A DNA stretch of 64,000 nucleotides from Paraburkholderia lycopersici (GTDB lineage Bacteria; Pseudomonadota; Gammaproteobacteria; Burkholderiales; Burkholderiaceae): the NCBI RefSeq assembly GCF_900096975.1, contig NZ_FMYQ01000010.1:1-64000 (forward strand). Reading direction: 5' to 3'. The notes below the pieces were generated by a model. That model searched no databases and had not been told where the DNA came from. It worked only from the letters and a program-made list of their open reading frames with translations. Each line of letters starts with the position of its first letter. The first letter of the stretch is position 1. The translations under genes were made by a program, and so were the position numbers. This document shows positions 17,429 to 25,654 of the stretch, piece by piece.

Positions 17429-18103
17429 TCAACGAAGCGAAAGGAATCGGCCGGACAGCACAAGCACCGCAACGGATAGCACCGACGTGATGGCTACCAG
17501 AAGAAAGGCGACGTCGTCGCGACCGTCCTGCATCGCGTCGTAGATGGCCATTGACAGTGTCTGCGTCTGATGCGGAATATCGCCTGCCACCATCAGCGTC
17601 GCGCCAAATTCACCCATGGCGCGCGCGAACGCGAGCAGCGTTCCGGCCAGTATCCCGGGCCACGCGAGCGGCAGCGTGATGCGCAGAAATACCGACCACG
17701 GCGACTGGCGCAGGGTGCGAGCGGCGGCTTCAAGCGTGTGGTCCACGCCGGCAAAAGCGGCGTTGGCCGATTTGAGCACCAGCGGCAGCGCAACCAATGC
17801 AGACGCCAGCACCGCGCCGTGCCAGTTGAATACGATCGTGTAGCCTGTCTGCCGGTATAACCATCCGCCTACGATGCTGCGCCGCCCCCCCGCCACCAGC
17901 AGTGCGTAGCCGATCACGGTTGGCGGCAGAACGAGCGGCAGCATGAATACGGCTTCGAGCACGGTACTGCCGGGAAAGCGCCGCCGCGCGAACAGCCAGC
18001 CCAGTGCGATTCCCGCGACGAGCGCAAGCGCGGTGGCCACGCTCGCGACCCGCAGCGACAACCACAAGGGAGACCAATCCACTTGATGTAGGGAATCTGA
18101 CAT
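17429..18103 (-). CDS. modB: Molybdate ABC transporter permease ModB
   Basis: The 224-residue inner-membrane protein has about five hydrophobic segments (for example VASVATALALVAGIALGWLF) and the EAA loop EAAARTLRQSPWSVFLRITLP. The motif MGEFGATLMVAGDIP is highly characteristic of ModB. The ATG at 18103 is preferred over a TTG at 18112. The gene follows the luciferase-like oxidoreductase by 34 bp, in the same direction, so it is probably cotranscribed with it. Confidence 0.92.
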   Translation of the reverse strand: MSDSLHQVDWSPLWLSLRVASVATALALVAGIALGWLFARRRFPGSTVLEAVFMLPLVLPPTVIGYALLVAGGRRSIVGGWLYRQTGYTIVFNWHGAVLASALVALPLVLKSANAAFAGVDHTLEAAARTLRQSPWSVFLRITLPLAWPGILAGTLLAFARAMGEFGATLMVAGDIPHQTQTLSMAIYDAMQDGRDDVAFLLVAITSVLSVAVLVLSGRFLSLR

Positions 18104-18137
18104 TTCCGACAATCTCTGGTTATCGAACGGACGACGC

Positions 18138-19169
18138 TCAAGCTTTGCAAGATGCGGACCATGCGCCGCCGCTCGAACGAGCCGCGGACAGGCCGGCCTC
18201 CCGTGCGAACAGCGCGAGCGCGGTGCGCGCCAACTCTGGATCGTGTGTCGCAGGCTTCAGCAGGAGCCGGTGCGAACCAAGCCGGTCCTGCAACGCCTTC
18301 GCCTGCGCGACGCACTGCGCGGGGTCGCCGATCACAGCGTTCGCGAGAATGACGGCCTCGGGCGCATCCGGCGCGAACATCGGCGGCAGTTTGCCGGGAG
18401 CGAACTGCACGCCCATCAGCCGGGGATAGCTTCGCACCGCCTCCACGCCATGCTCGATTGCAAGGCGGCTGTCTTCGGCGCAATAGAAGAAGCGGGCAAT
18501 CGCGAACGGAAACTCGCCGCGTATCGAACGCTCCTGCGCCACCTGCCCGGCAACCTGGCCCAAATCCGCCGATGGTGTCGCCATGAGGCCGTAGTCGCGC
18601 TCCGCCGCCAGACCCGGCGAATCTCCGCTCAGGCTCGCGAGCCAGACGGGCACGGGCTGCTGCAGCGGGCGCGGATAGACCGCCACGCCTTCATAGTGGA
18701 AATAGCGGCCATCGAAACTCGTTTCCGGCTCGGCCCATAGCCGCTCGATCAGCGCGAGTGCTTCATGCATGCGTTCGCGCGCCACCTCCGCCGAGGCGAT
18801 GCCCGCGGGACGGTACTGCGCGGGAAAAGGACCGCCCCTCGCGACGCCGAATTCGATCCGGCCGCCGCTGAGCAGATCCAGGGACGCGATATCCTCCGCA
18901 ACACGAAGCGGGTCGTTCAGCGCGAGCAATGAAGCACCGGTTCCCAGCCGGATCGTCGACGTGCAGGCTGCGATCTGCGACAGCAGAACCATCAATGCGC
19001 TGCCGATCGCAAAAGGGCTGTGGTGGTGCTCAGCCACCCACGCGTCGTAAAACCCCATTCTTTCTGCCGCAGACGCGGTGCAGACAGTCTGCAGAAGCGC
19101 GTCGCGAGCGTCGTTGTCGGGATTCTCGACGTTGAGAAACACACCATAGCGCTGTAGGAAATCCGACAT
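18138..19169 (-). CDS. Luciferase-like (LLM class) flavin oxidoreductase
   Basis: The 343-residue protein has the bacterial luciferase-like fold: ASAAERMGFYDAWVAEHHHS near the start, then IRLGTGASLLALNDPLRVAE, SGGRIEFGVARGG and VPVWLASLSGDSPGLAAE. Members use reduced FMN, often acting on sulfonates or other small substrates. No dedicated reductase gene is adjacent. It is placed between DUF2325 and modB, downstream of the ModE-like site at 20417-20441, which makes it part of a molybdenum-linked operon. Why an FMN oxidoreductase should belong there is not known. ATG 19169 is preferred to TTG 19175. Confidence 0.85.
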   Translation of the reverse strand: MSDFLQRYGVFLNVENPDNDARDALLQTVCTASAAERMGFYDAWVAEHHHSPFAIGSALMVLLSQIAACTSTIRLGTGASLLALNDPLRVAEDIASLDLLSGGRIEFGVARGGPFPAQYRPAGIASAEVARERMHEALALIERLWAEPETSFDGRYFHYEGVAVYPRPLQQPVPVWLASLSGDSPGLAAERDYGLMATPSADLGQVAGQVAQERSIRGEFPFAIARFFYCAEDSRLAIEHGVEAVRSYPRLMGVQFAPGKLPPMFAPDAPEAVILANAVIGDPAQCVAQAKALQDRLGSHRLLLKPATHDPELARTALALFAREAGLSAARSSGGAWSASCKA

Positions 19170-19237
19170 TCTCAATCCATCCGTTCACGTAGTCCGGCAT
19201 CGCTGCAAAGATCGGGCCCATCCTTGCCCCCGCGACT

Positions 19238-19774
19238 TCACGCGCGGCCGCAAAAGCCGGGCCGTGGCAACGCCGCCGGCGCGCATTGCCTGCGGGCTGC
19301 CTTCAGCACACCTGCCAGGAAACTCGCCACACTCGAGCTTCGCAACGCGACCCACGGCACGCCATGGCGCGCGCAGAGGATGCGCAGCGCGGACAGCGAC
19401 TCCGGGTCAATGGTGTCGAGCGGACACAGGACCGCGTCGGCACCGCGCAACAGCGCGGCAAACCGTTCCTCCCGGGCGCTGCCGTCGGCCTCGATAAGCG
19501 CAACGTGATGAATGAACGTGCCACCGCCCTGCGCCAAACGCTCTCGAAGCACTGCGTTGCTTGCGGGACGGCCTCCGACGTAGACAAACCGCCGTCCGGC
19601 CAGCAAGCCCTCCAGCGTGCCGCCATCGCGCAGGATCTCCTCGACCCACTGCAGTTCATGAACGAGACTCGCAAGATGAGCGTGGAGACGCAGTGCCTCC
19701 GTCGGCGCCTCCACGCTCCAGGCGCCTCGGCTCGATGTGGCGTGGGCGCCTTCCCATTGCGCCGGTCCGGTCAT
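19238..19774 (-). CDS. DUF2325 protein
   Basis: The 178-residue protein contains a DUF2325-like Rossmann-type half: RRFVYVGGRPASNAVLRERL, then GGTFIHHVALIEADG, LRGADAVLCPLDTI and SALRILCARHGVPWVALRSS. DUF2325 genes occur in several nitrogen-fixation clusters, with unknown function. The ATG at 19774 overlaps the stop of the globin-like gene as TGATG, so the two are translationally coupled. A longer open frame upstream is only the shadow of the globin gene. The small gap (68 bp) to the LLM gene suggests continued transcription into mod. Confidence 0.75.
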   Translation of the reverse strand: MTGPAQWEGAHATSSRGAWSVEAPTEALRLHAHLASLVHELQWVEEILRDGGTLEGLLAGRRFVYVGGRPASNAVLRERLAQGGGTFIHHVALIEADGSAREERFAALLRGADAVLCPLDTIDPESLSALRILCARHGVPWVALRSSSVASFLAGVLKAARRQCAPAALPRPGFCGRA

Positions 19775-20388
19775 CACAGGCACGAGGCCCCCTCGTCCGG
19801 CGAACGCGAAGGCGAAGCCGACGTCGTGAACCAGCTGCGCACTGTCTCGTACGCGTAGCGGGTAAGTCCGTCGTGGCGCGACCTGGGCGCAAGCAGATGG
19901 ACCGAAAAGGGTTCGGCCCAGCCCCAGAAGTCCGCACGCAATGGCATCGGAAAGTCGACGTCGTCGAATGCGTGCCAGAGCTGCACCAGCCACAGCTCCC
20001 GCCCGTCCTCGTCGAGCAGGAGCGGCAGCCCCGCGCCCGCCTGCAGATGCGCGTGGCGCTGGCTGTAATGAAGCGGCCCCCCGCAGGCCTCGACGACGTA
20101 ATCGGCCACCCGCTCCGTCACGCAGTCGAAGCAACTCCCCGCATGGACGAAGAGCGGCGTCGTCCTGAGCCGCGCCATGTGCTGCCGGACCAGTTCGCGC
20201 AGGCCCGCTTCCTCGCAGATGGCAAGCAGGCGGTGCGGCGGCGCCGGCAGCGGCGGACACAAGGTCTGCGCGCCTCGCGCAGGCCGGTCGCGTGAGGACT
20301 GCGCGGCGGGCCAGCGCAATGTCTGGTAGCAGGCACGGTTACAGGGTGTCCAGCGCGCACGCGGCGCCGTCGCTGAGATCGGGTCCAT
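19774..20388 (-). CDS. Globin-like protein, atypical proximal region
   Basis: The 204-residue protein has an N-terminal extension with CNRACYQTLRWPA. A core resembling truncated haemoglobins follows: ICEEAGLRELVRQHMARLR, RVADYVVEACGGPLHYSQRH and DGRELWLVQLWHAFDDV. In the authentic truncated haemoglobin encoded at 32042 the proximal histidine falls in LRMRHAAFPI. Here the matching stretch reads LQAGAGLPLLL, with histidines only a little earlier (RHAHL). Haem binding is therefore uncertain. No good ribosome site precedes the ATG. The ModE-like palindrome lies 29-53 bp upstream. The gene is coupled to DUF2325. Confidence 0.65.
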   Translation of the reverse strand: MDPISATAPRARWTPCNRACYQTLRWPAAQSSRDRPARGAQTLCPPLPAPPHRLLAICEEAGLRELVRQHMARLRTTPLFVHAGSCFDCVTERVADYVVEACGGPLHYSQRHAHLQAGAGLPLLLDEDGRELWLVQLWHAFDDVDFPMPLRADFWGWAEPFSVHLLAPRSRHDGLTRYAYETVRSWFTTSASPSRSPDEGASCL

Positions 20389-20416
20389 GGTGTGTCAGAT
20401 TCCTTGTCCGGATTGT

Positions 20417-20441
20417 CGGTTATATACCGATATACATAACG
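20417..20441 (-). promoter_or_regulatory. ModE-like palindrome (Mo-box candidate)
   Basis: Read on the minus strand, the site is CGTTATGTA-TATCGG-TATATAACCG: two imperfectly symmetrical CGNTATATA-type halves with a 6-bp spacer, much like known Mo-boxes. It lies between the nifQ stop (20499) and the globin-like gene start (20388). It is thus placed to control the globin-DUF2325-LLM-modBAC-mop series. No modE gene is in the window. The match is by eye against recalled ModE site patterns. Confidence 0.55.
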
Positions 20442-20498
20442 ACCCACGTGACAAAGCAAGGACCAGGCCTGTACGGCGCGCGGCCCACGCTCCTTCCT

Positions 20499-21068
20499 CT
20501 ACTCAGCCCCGAAACAATGCATGTAGTCGGAGCACACGCCGCAGCTTGGCGCCTTGCAGACGAACAGCCCCTCGCGTTCGCACAGTTGCCTGTAAAAGAA
20601 CTTCTTCCACTTCATGTCGTTGACGTTCCTGGCCGCGAGCCGCGGGAACCAGTAGACGAGCAGCGCGGAAAGCTCACGCCGCGACGGCAGCCGCAGGTCC
20701 TGCCAGAGGTGATTGGCGCCCAGGCAGGCACAGGCCAGGGCATGGACGACGCAGTGCAGTTCGTCGGGTGTGCCGGCCCGAGGGTCGGCGTGCGCCTTGA
20801 ACAAGGCGACCAGGTCGTCCACCTCGTCATAACGCGACCCGCCTGGCGAGGCGGTGGCCGAAGCGCTCCATTGCGCCGGCAACGCGAGATCGGCGCCGGG
20901 AAACCAGTGCGCGAGCAGCCAGCGGGTTGCGGCGGCGTCAAGTCCGCGAATAGGCAGCACCTGCACACCGCCCTCGTCGAACGCCGACGAAAGCACGCCG
21001 GCAAGCGCCAGCACCGTAGGGTTGTCGGCGCTCACCGCATGGCGCATCAAGCTCGCGTGGAAATCCAT
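20499..21068 (-). CDS. nifQ: NifQ, molybdenum donor for FeMo-cofactor synthesis
   Basis: The 189-residue product is NifQ, thought to carry a Mo-Fe-S cluster and deliver Mo to NifEN/NifH. The diagnostic C-terminal cysteine motif C-x4-C-x2-C-x5-C is seen in CKAPSCGVCSDYMHC near residues 170-185. It is preceded by ELSALLVYWFPRLAARNVNDMKWKKFF-like sequence typical of the family. ATG 21068 gives a 16-nt gap after fdxB; an upstream ATG at 21104 would overlap it. It ends the nifE-N-X operon and stands directly before the Mo-linked operon. Confidence 0.92.
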   Translation of the reverse strand: MDFHASLMRHAVSADNPTVLALAGVLSSAFDEGGVQVLPIRGLDAAATRWLLAHWFPGADLALPAQWSASATASPGGSRYDEVDDLVALFKAHADPRAGTPDELHCVVHALACACLGANHLWQDLRLPSRRELSALLVYWFPRLAARNVNDMKWKKFFYRQLCEREGLFVCKAPSCGVCSDYMHCFGAE

Positions 21069-21084
21069 GACCGTCGTATCCCGT

Positions 21085-21393
21085 TCAAAGCTGAGCCGCC
21101 GCATGCGTGTAGCACTTCTTCGGGCAGATCTTCGCGCACGCCGTGCAGCCGATGCAGCGTTCCCTGTGCGCAATAGTCATGACTTTCTTTTCGTACTCGT
21201 CGTCGTCTTCGTCGTCGCCGTCGAGCGCAATGTGGGCACCGTCCTCGTCGAGGGCCACCAGTTTCAGCACGCCGCGCGGACACACCCTGAAGCATCGTCC
21301 GCAGCCGATGCATTTCTCCTCGTCGAGCGCCGCCACGAAGGTCGGCGTCCAGGTTTCCCCGCTCGGCAGCTTCACGCTGAAGATGTCGCTCAT
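21085..21393 (-). CDS. fdxB: Nif-specific ferredoxin III, FdxB type (2x[4Fe-4S])
   Basis: The 102-residue protein has two cluster motifs: CIGCGRCFRVCP (about residues 28-39) and CIGCTACAKICPKKC (about residues 80-94). They are separated by a strongly acidic linker (DGDDEDDDEYE). This spacing and the N-terminus MSDIFSVKLPSGETW are typical of ferredoxin III of nif clusters. It probably donates electrons in cofactor assembly or to nitrogenase. It lies between the DUF683 gene and nifQ with short spacers. Confidence 0.93.
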   Translation of the reverse strand: MSDIFSVKLPSGETWTPTFVAALDEEKCIGCGRCFRVCPRGVLKLVALDEDGAHIALDGDDEDDDEYEKKVMTIAHRERCIGCTACAKICPKKCYTHAAAQL

Positions 21394-21411
21394 GTCGGCC
21401 TCCCGTGCGGG

Positions 21412-21609
21412 TCATGCAGAAGCCGCTGCCGCGGCCTTGCGAGCTTCCATCAGCGCAGCGTGCGCGTCGTGGCAGCGCTGCGCCACGGCAAGGATCTGCT
21501 CCCAGTTCGTCGGCAGCTCCTCGGACAGGTCGTGCAGATCCATCTTGGCCTGCGTGGCCTGGGCATTGAGCTTTTTCAGGCGCACCTTCAGTTCTTCCGC
21601 ATCGCTCAT
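21412..21609 (-). CDS. DUF683/CCE_0567-type small metalloprotein
   Basis: The 65-residue protein (MSDAEELKVRLKKLNAQATQ) is predicted to be almost entirely helical, a two-helix hairpin, with ELPTNWEQILAVAQRCHDAH in the second half. The family is known from nif clusters and a cyanobacterial member was found to bind metal, but its role is unsettled. It is placed as usual between the DUF269 gene and fdxB, with CGGAG before the ATG. Confidence 0.85.
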   Translation of the reverse strand: MSDAEELKVRLKKLNAQATQAKMDLHDLSEELPTNWEQILAVAQRCHDAHAALMEARKAAAAASA

Positions 21610-21621
21610 GCTGGTCTCCGG

Positions 21622-22119
21622 TCACGCGCCATACTGGGCCACGGCCGGCCACGCGCGTATCATTTCAATGGCTTCGCTCAGGAACCTGCCGCCCGCCTCG
21701 GCCAGCTTCGCGAGCGACGGAAAGCCGAAGCGGTGCACATCGCGCAACGGCTTGTTGACGACCACGAGTCGCCCCGCGATCAGGACCATGCGCCCGAACC
21801 CCTCGTGGCTCATCTTCATCATCGGCGACACCATCTGCCCCGTCTCGCGTTCTATGGCCACCGCGATCGCGTTGTAGAACAGCTCCAGATACCAGAGCGT
21901 TTCGGGGTCCGGGTCGCCCATGATCGGGATCGCGCGGCGCTCTTCCGGCGTCAGGATGTACGGCTTGAGCAGTTGCAGATCGCTCTTGCCCTCCCATGTG
22001 CCGTGGGTGTCCTGCGCACGCAGCTGCCTGATGAGCTGCTGAACGAACGGCGTTGCAAGCAGCGCCTCGTCGCTTGCCGCAGCGGCGGCTTCCTCTTTGT
22101 CGGTCAAGGCTTCAGCCAT
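21622..22119 (-). CDS. NifX-associated protein (DUF269)
   Basis: The 165-residue protein shows the DUF269 features [40 protein letters not shown] and [17 protein letters not shown]. It is regularly found immediately after nifX and is thought to assist FeMo-cofactor assembly; the biochemical role is unknown. Its ATG overlaps the nifX coding end by 8 nt, so the two are translationally coupled. Confidence 0.92.
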   Translation of the reverse strand: MAEALTDKEEAAAAASDEALLATPFVQQLIRQLRAQDTHGTWEGKSDLQLLKPYILTPEERRAIPIMGDPDPETLWYLELFYNAIAVAIERETGQMVSPMMKMSHEGFGRMVLIAGRLVVVNKPLRDVHRFGFPSLAKLAEAGGRFLSEAIEMIRAWPAVAQYGA

Positions 22120-22528
22120 GAGATACCTCGTCGTCCTGTTCGAAATCGAATGACCGCCCGCCGTCCTTCGCGAGCGCCTTGCGCAGCCACGGCGGCGGCG
22201 TGCCCCTCAGCACGTCCCGCAGCTTCACGAGAATTTCCTCGATCGGCTCCGGCTGCGGCACCTTGATCGGATGGATCTTCAGCGCGACCACGCGCGCCGC
22301 GCCCGAGCCGCCTATCGCGGCCACGTACAGGATCGCGCAGTCCCGGATGGCTTCGAGCTTGGGCGCGAGCTTGTCCTCGTCGCCGTCCTCCTCGAGCTTG
22401 CCGCCGAAGTCGAACGACGCGACGAACGTGTGGCCATCGGCCGTCACGTCGTACGTAACGATGCTTTTCGCCCAGCCGAAGTGTGCGTCGACATGCACCT
22501 TGTCCTGGGTCGCGAATGCGATTTTCAT
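22112..22528 (-). CDS. nifX: NifX, FeMo-cofactor precursor carrier
   Basis: The 138-residue protein begins [20 protein letters not shown], the NifX/NafY/NifB-C-terminal domain signature with the cofactor-binding HFGWA loop. It binds NifB-co and the VK-cluster and passes them between NifB, NifEN and nitrogenase. ATG 22528 has AAGGA 8 nt upstream. A GTG at 22552 overlapping nifN is a less likely start. It follows nifN directly. Confidence 0.93.
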   Translation of the reverse strand: MKIAFATQDKVHVDAHFGWAKSIVTYDVTADGHTFVASFDFGGKLEEDGDEDKLAPKLEAIRDCAILYVAAIGGSGAARVVALKIHPIKVPQPEPIEEILVKLRDVLRGTPPPWLRKALAKDGGRSFDFEQDDEVSHG

Positions 22529-22548
22529 TGTGGGGTTCCTTGTGGGGT

Positions 22549-23940
22549 TCACGTATCGGCCGCGACGACCGGAATCTTCACCTCGCGCGCCGGATCGCGC
22601 GCGGCCAGATCAACGGACGACTGCGGCAGCGGCCAGTCGCCCGGATGGCGGTGCGCAATCCGCTCGATCATCAGATTCGCGATCTCGAAGATCAGGTTCA
22701 TCGTGCCGCGATAGCCGACCTGACAGCGATGCGCGTTGCCGACGCGGTCGAACACCGGAAAACCCACGCGCATGAGCGGCTTGCCCAGGCGGGCGGCCAT
22801 CTGCCGGCCGTGCGAGTGCGTGATGAGCAGATCGCACGCGCCCGCGGCCCGCTCCATGTCTTCGAGATCGCCCAGCACGACCTCGCTCGCGGGCAGCAGC
22901 GCGTGCGAAGGCGATGCGGTCGTGCTGACGCAGACCGGGAGTTCGGCGCCCATTTCGTGCAGCAGTGCGCCGAGCGCGAGCAGCAGGTCCGGCTCGGCGC
23001 CGAGCGCCACCTTGATGCCGCCCGTGTAGAAGTGGCCGTCGAGCATCGCGTCGAGCAACTGGCTGCGCTGCCGGCGGTACTTCGCGGGCACAGGCCGGCC
23101 CGAGAGCTGCGCGAGGCGCTGCAGCAGCCGGTCGTTGGGCTCCAGCCCGGTGAGCCGCTCGAAGATCTCGAACGGCATGCCGGCGAGCGCCGCCAGCGCC
23201 TGCGCGCCTTCGCGGGTCTGCTCGCCCACGCCGATCGTGAAAGCCGAAGCGCCTGCCGCGCGGATCTGGTCGAGCGTCGTGCCGCCGAGCGTCGTGCCGC
23301 GCCAGTCCGGCGCGATGTGGCCGTCGAGCGAGCCCGACAAGTCTGGCAGCACGATCACGTCTAGCCCGAACGCGCCGACGATCTCGCGCAGCTCGTCGAT
23401 GTCGCCCGGCGAGAGGTGGCTGCCCAGCAGCAGCGTGATCTGCCGGGCGACGGTCGGCAGCGGCTTGACCAGCGCCTTCACGATCGCGGTGACCGCGTGC
23501 CGGTAGCCGTCCTCGAAGCCGCCGATGTAATCCGGCGTGGAGACGTACACGAGCGCGGTGTCGTCGAGTTCCGGCTTGCGCTTGCGCACCATCGCGAGAT
23601 AGCCCTCGACGTCGTCGCCTTTCGTTTCGGTGAGCCCCGTCGAGCAGATCGCGATGATCTTCGGCGCCGCACGCTTGCGGATGTTCAGCAGCGCCGTCTC
23701 AATGTTCTCGTAGCCGCCGAGAATGGTGGTGACCTCGTTCATCGCGGTGGTCTGCAGCGGGATCGCCTCCTTGAAATGGCGCACCAGCAGCACGAGACCG
23801 AACGACGTGCAGCCCTGCGAGCCGTGCATCACCGGCATGCAGGCGTCGAGCCCCATGAACGCGTAGCTCGCGCCAAGCGGCTGGCTCATCTTGAGCGGAT
23901 TGACCGCACAGGCTTTCTTCGATTCGACGACGACGGCCAT
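22549..23940 (-). CDS. nifN: NifN, FeMo-cofactor scaffold beta subunit
   Basis: The 463-residue protein is homologous to NifK. The N-terminal region MAVVVESKKACAVNPLKMSQ and HGSQGCTSFGLVLLVRHF hold conserved cysteines (Cys11, Cys34 and Cys44). With NifE it forms the heterotetramer on which NifB-co is matured with Mo and homocitrate. ATG 23940 with GGGGAG upstream gives the expected length; earlier codons are read-through. It starts 23 bp after nifE ends. Confidence 0.95.
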   Translation of the reverse strand: MAVVVESKKACAVNPLKMSQPLGASYAFMGLDACMPVMHGSQGCTSFGLVLLVRHFKEAIPLQTTAMNEVTTILGGYENIETALLNIRKRAAPKIIAICSTGLTETKGDDVEGYLAMVRKRKPELDDTALVYVSTPDYIGGFEDGYRHAVTAIVKALVKPLPTVARQITLLLGSHLSPGDIDELREIVGAFGLDVIVLPDLSGSLDGHIAPDWRGTTLGGTTLDQIRAAGASAFTIGVGEQTREGAQALAALAGMPFEIFERLTGLEPNDRLLQRLAQLSGRPVPAKYRRQRSQLLDAMLDGHFYTGGIKVALGAEPDLLLALGALLHEMGAELPVCVSTTASPSHALLPASEVVLGDLEDMERAAGACDLLITHSHGRQMAARLGKPLMRVGFPVFDRVGNAHRCQVGYRGTMNLIFEIANLMIERIAHRHPGDWPLPQSSVDLAARDPAREVKIPVVAADT

Positions 23941-23963
23941 GATGTTCGCTCTCCCCGCCGCAA

Positions 23964-25463
23964 TCAGGCCGCTACGCCCGGCTCGATACCCATCGCCCAC
24001 GCGCGCACGCCGGCGAACGGCGACGCGGCCGGCGCCTGCGTCCGCGTTGCCCCGGGCACCGCGCCGAGCGTCTCGCCGTCGTCGCCCCACGGCGCCGGAA
24101 TGCGCACCTGCTGCCACACGGGATTGTGGATCGCGCGGTCGATCTCGTGCACGAGTTCGACGATGCCTTCATACCCGCCATACGGGTGATGGCGCTCCTG
24201 GTTGATATCGAGCCAGGGCATGCGCGCCTTGAGCGCGACGAATTGCGAGCGTCCGCCGGAGAGCATGATGTCTGCCTTCGCGTCGCGCAGCATGTTGTAC
24301 ATCTCGCGCGGTGTCATGTCGTCGATCATGTGCGCGTCGTTGCCCATGATCTCCTTGATCTTCTCCTTGTCTTCCTTCGTGCTCTTTTTCACGCTGGTGC
24401 CGACGATCTCGAGCCCCGCCTCCTGCAGCGCCGCCACCACCGACCACGACTTCACGCCGCCGGTGATCAGCAGCACACGCTTGCCCTGGAGGCGCTCGCG
24501 GTAGCGCGCGATCCGCGCCCACGCGCGCGCCTCCTCCGCTTCGATGAGGCGCTCGGTGCGCCCGATCAGGTCGACGGGCGCGCCCTGCTCCACCAGCAGC
24601 TTCGCGATCTGGCGCAGCGTGTCGCTCATGTCGCCGATCCCGTAGAACGAGCCTTCGAAATACGGAATGCCGTAGCGCTGCTGCATCTTCGTCGCGATGT
24701 TGATCATCGACTTCGAGCACACCATCATGTTGACCTTTGCGCGGTGCGAGCTGGCAATCTCGTTGTAGCGGCCATCACCCGAGATGCACGACAGCACACG
24801 GATGCCGAGCGCGTCGAGCAGCGGCTTCGTCTGCCACAGTTCGCCCGACAGGTTGTATTCGCCGATGATGTTGATGTCGTACAGCGTCGTGTATTCCGGC
24901 TCGCGCGTGCCGATCACGTAATCGAGAAGAGCCTCGCCCCCGAGCTTGTTGCCGAGGTTCTTCGGCCCCGCGAAGCCAGGCGCGTTCACCGGAATCACCG
25001 GCTTGCCGAACTTTTCCGACGCGCGCTTGCAGACTGCCTCGATGTCGTCGCCGATCAGCGCGGTCACGCAGGTCTGGTAGACGAACACGGCGGGTGGATC
25101 GTATTTCTCGACGATTTCGCGCACGCTCCGGAAGAGCCGCTTCTCGCCGCCGTAGACGACGTCGAGCTCGTTGATGTCGGTGGTGAAGCCGGTGCGGTAG
25201 AGCGTCGAGCCCGACGACGCGGCATGGCGGTTGTCCCACGAATTGCCTTCGCATGCGATGGGCCCGTGCACGAGATGCGCGACGTCGACAACGGGCTGCA
25301 GCGCGATCTTCGCGCCGTCGAACGCGCAGCCACCCGCTGCGGCGCCCGGCGAAAGCTGCTTCGTGCAGCCCTTCTTGCGCGCCTTCTCGCTTTTGCCCTG
25401 GTTCTTCTCGCAACCGGGTTCGTCGAACACTTCGGCGATCTTGGCCTTGAGCGAGGCTGACAT
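23964..25463 (-). CDS. nifE: NifE, FeMo-cofactor scaffold alpha subunit
   Basis: The 499-residue protein is homologous to NifD and pairs with NifN. Conserved cysteine regions include GCTKQLSPGAAAGGCAFDGA and VHGPIACEGNSWDNR, and later [18 protein letters not shown]. The C-terminus carries a roughly 45-residue Ala/Pro-rich tail (after PVWQQVRIPAPW) that is longer than usual. ATG 25463 has CAGGAG 8 nt upstream. A sigma-54 promoter (25499-25514) immediately upstream makes it the first gene of its operon. Confidence 0.96.
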   Translation of the reverse strand: MSASLKAKIAEVFDEPGCEKNQGKSEKARKKGCTKQLSPGAAAGGCAFDGAKIALQPVVDVAHLVHGPIACEGNSWDNRHAASSGSTLYRTGFTTDINELDVVYGGEKRLFRSVREIVEKYDPPAVFVYQTCVTALIGDDIEAVCKRASEKFGKPVIPVNAPGFAGPKNLGNKLGGEALLDYVIGTREPEYTTLYDINIIGEYNLSGELWQTKPLLDALGIRVLSCISGDGRYNEIASSHRAKVNMMVCSKSMINIATKMQQRYGIPYFEGSFYGIGDMSDTLRQIAKLLVEQGAPVDLIGRTERLIEAEEARAWARIARYRERLQGKRVLLITGGVKSWSVVAALQEAGLEIVGTSVKKSTKEDKEKIKEIMGNDAHMIDDMTPREMYNMLRDAKADIMLSGGRSQFVALKARMPWLDINQERHHPYGGYEGIVELVHEIDRAIHNPVWQQVRIPAPWGDDGETLGAVPGATRTQAPAASPFAGVRAWAMGIEPGVAA

Positions 25464-25498
25464 GGCAAGCTCCTGACGATGTGGTGTACACGAGGACT

Positions 25499-25514
25499 GG
25501 CAAGTTCCGTACCA
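25499..25514 (-). promoter_or_regulatory. Sigma-54 promoter of the nifE operon
   Basis: On the minus strand the sequence TGGTACGGAACTTGCC has the GG-N10-GC spacing and a TTGC -12 element. Transcription should start about 25 nt before the nifE ATG at 25463. It lies in the 190-bp gap between the HD-domain gene and nifE. Confidence 0.8.
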
Positions 25515-25565
25515 CGGCGCCAACCCGCGCGAAGCGGTGCCGGGCCGCTTCGCCATGCCGCCGAT

Positions 25566-25581
25566 TGTCGTCATCGGCACG
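25566..25581 (-). promoter_or_regulatory. Degenerate NifA site upstream of nifE
   Basis: TGT-N10-ACG, one base off the TGT-N10-ACA consensus, lies 52 bp upstream of the nifE -24 element. This is nearer than the 82-97 bp seen at the other promoters of the window. NifA binding is plausible but weakly supported. Confidence 0.35.
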
Positions 25582-25654
25582 CGTTTTGGGCGGTTTGAAT
25601 GAATTGCGACATTGCCCCGCGACGCAAACGCGACAGCGCGCGCCGCAAGCCCGC

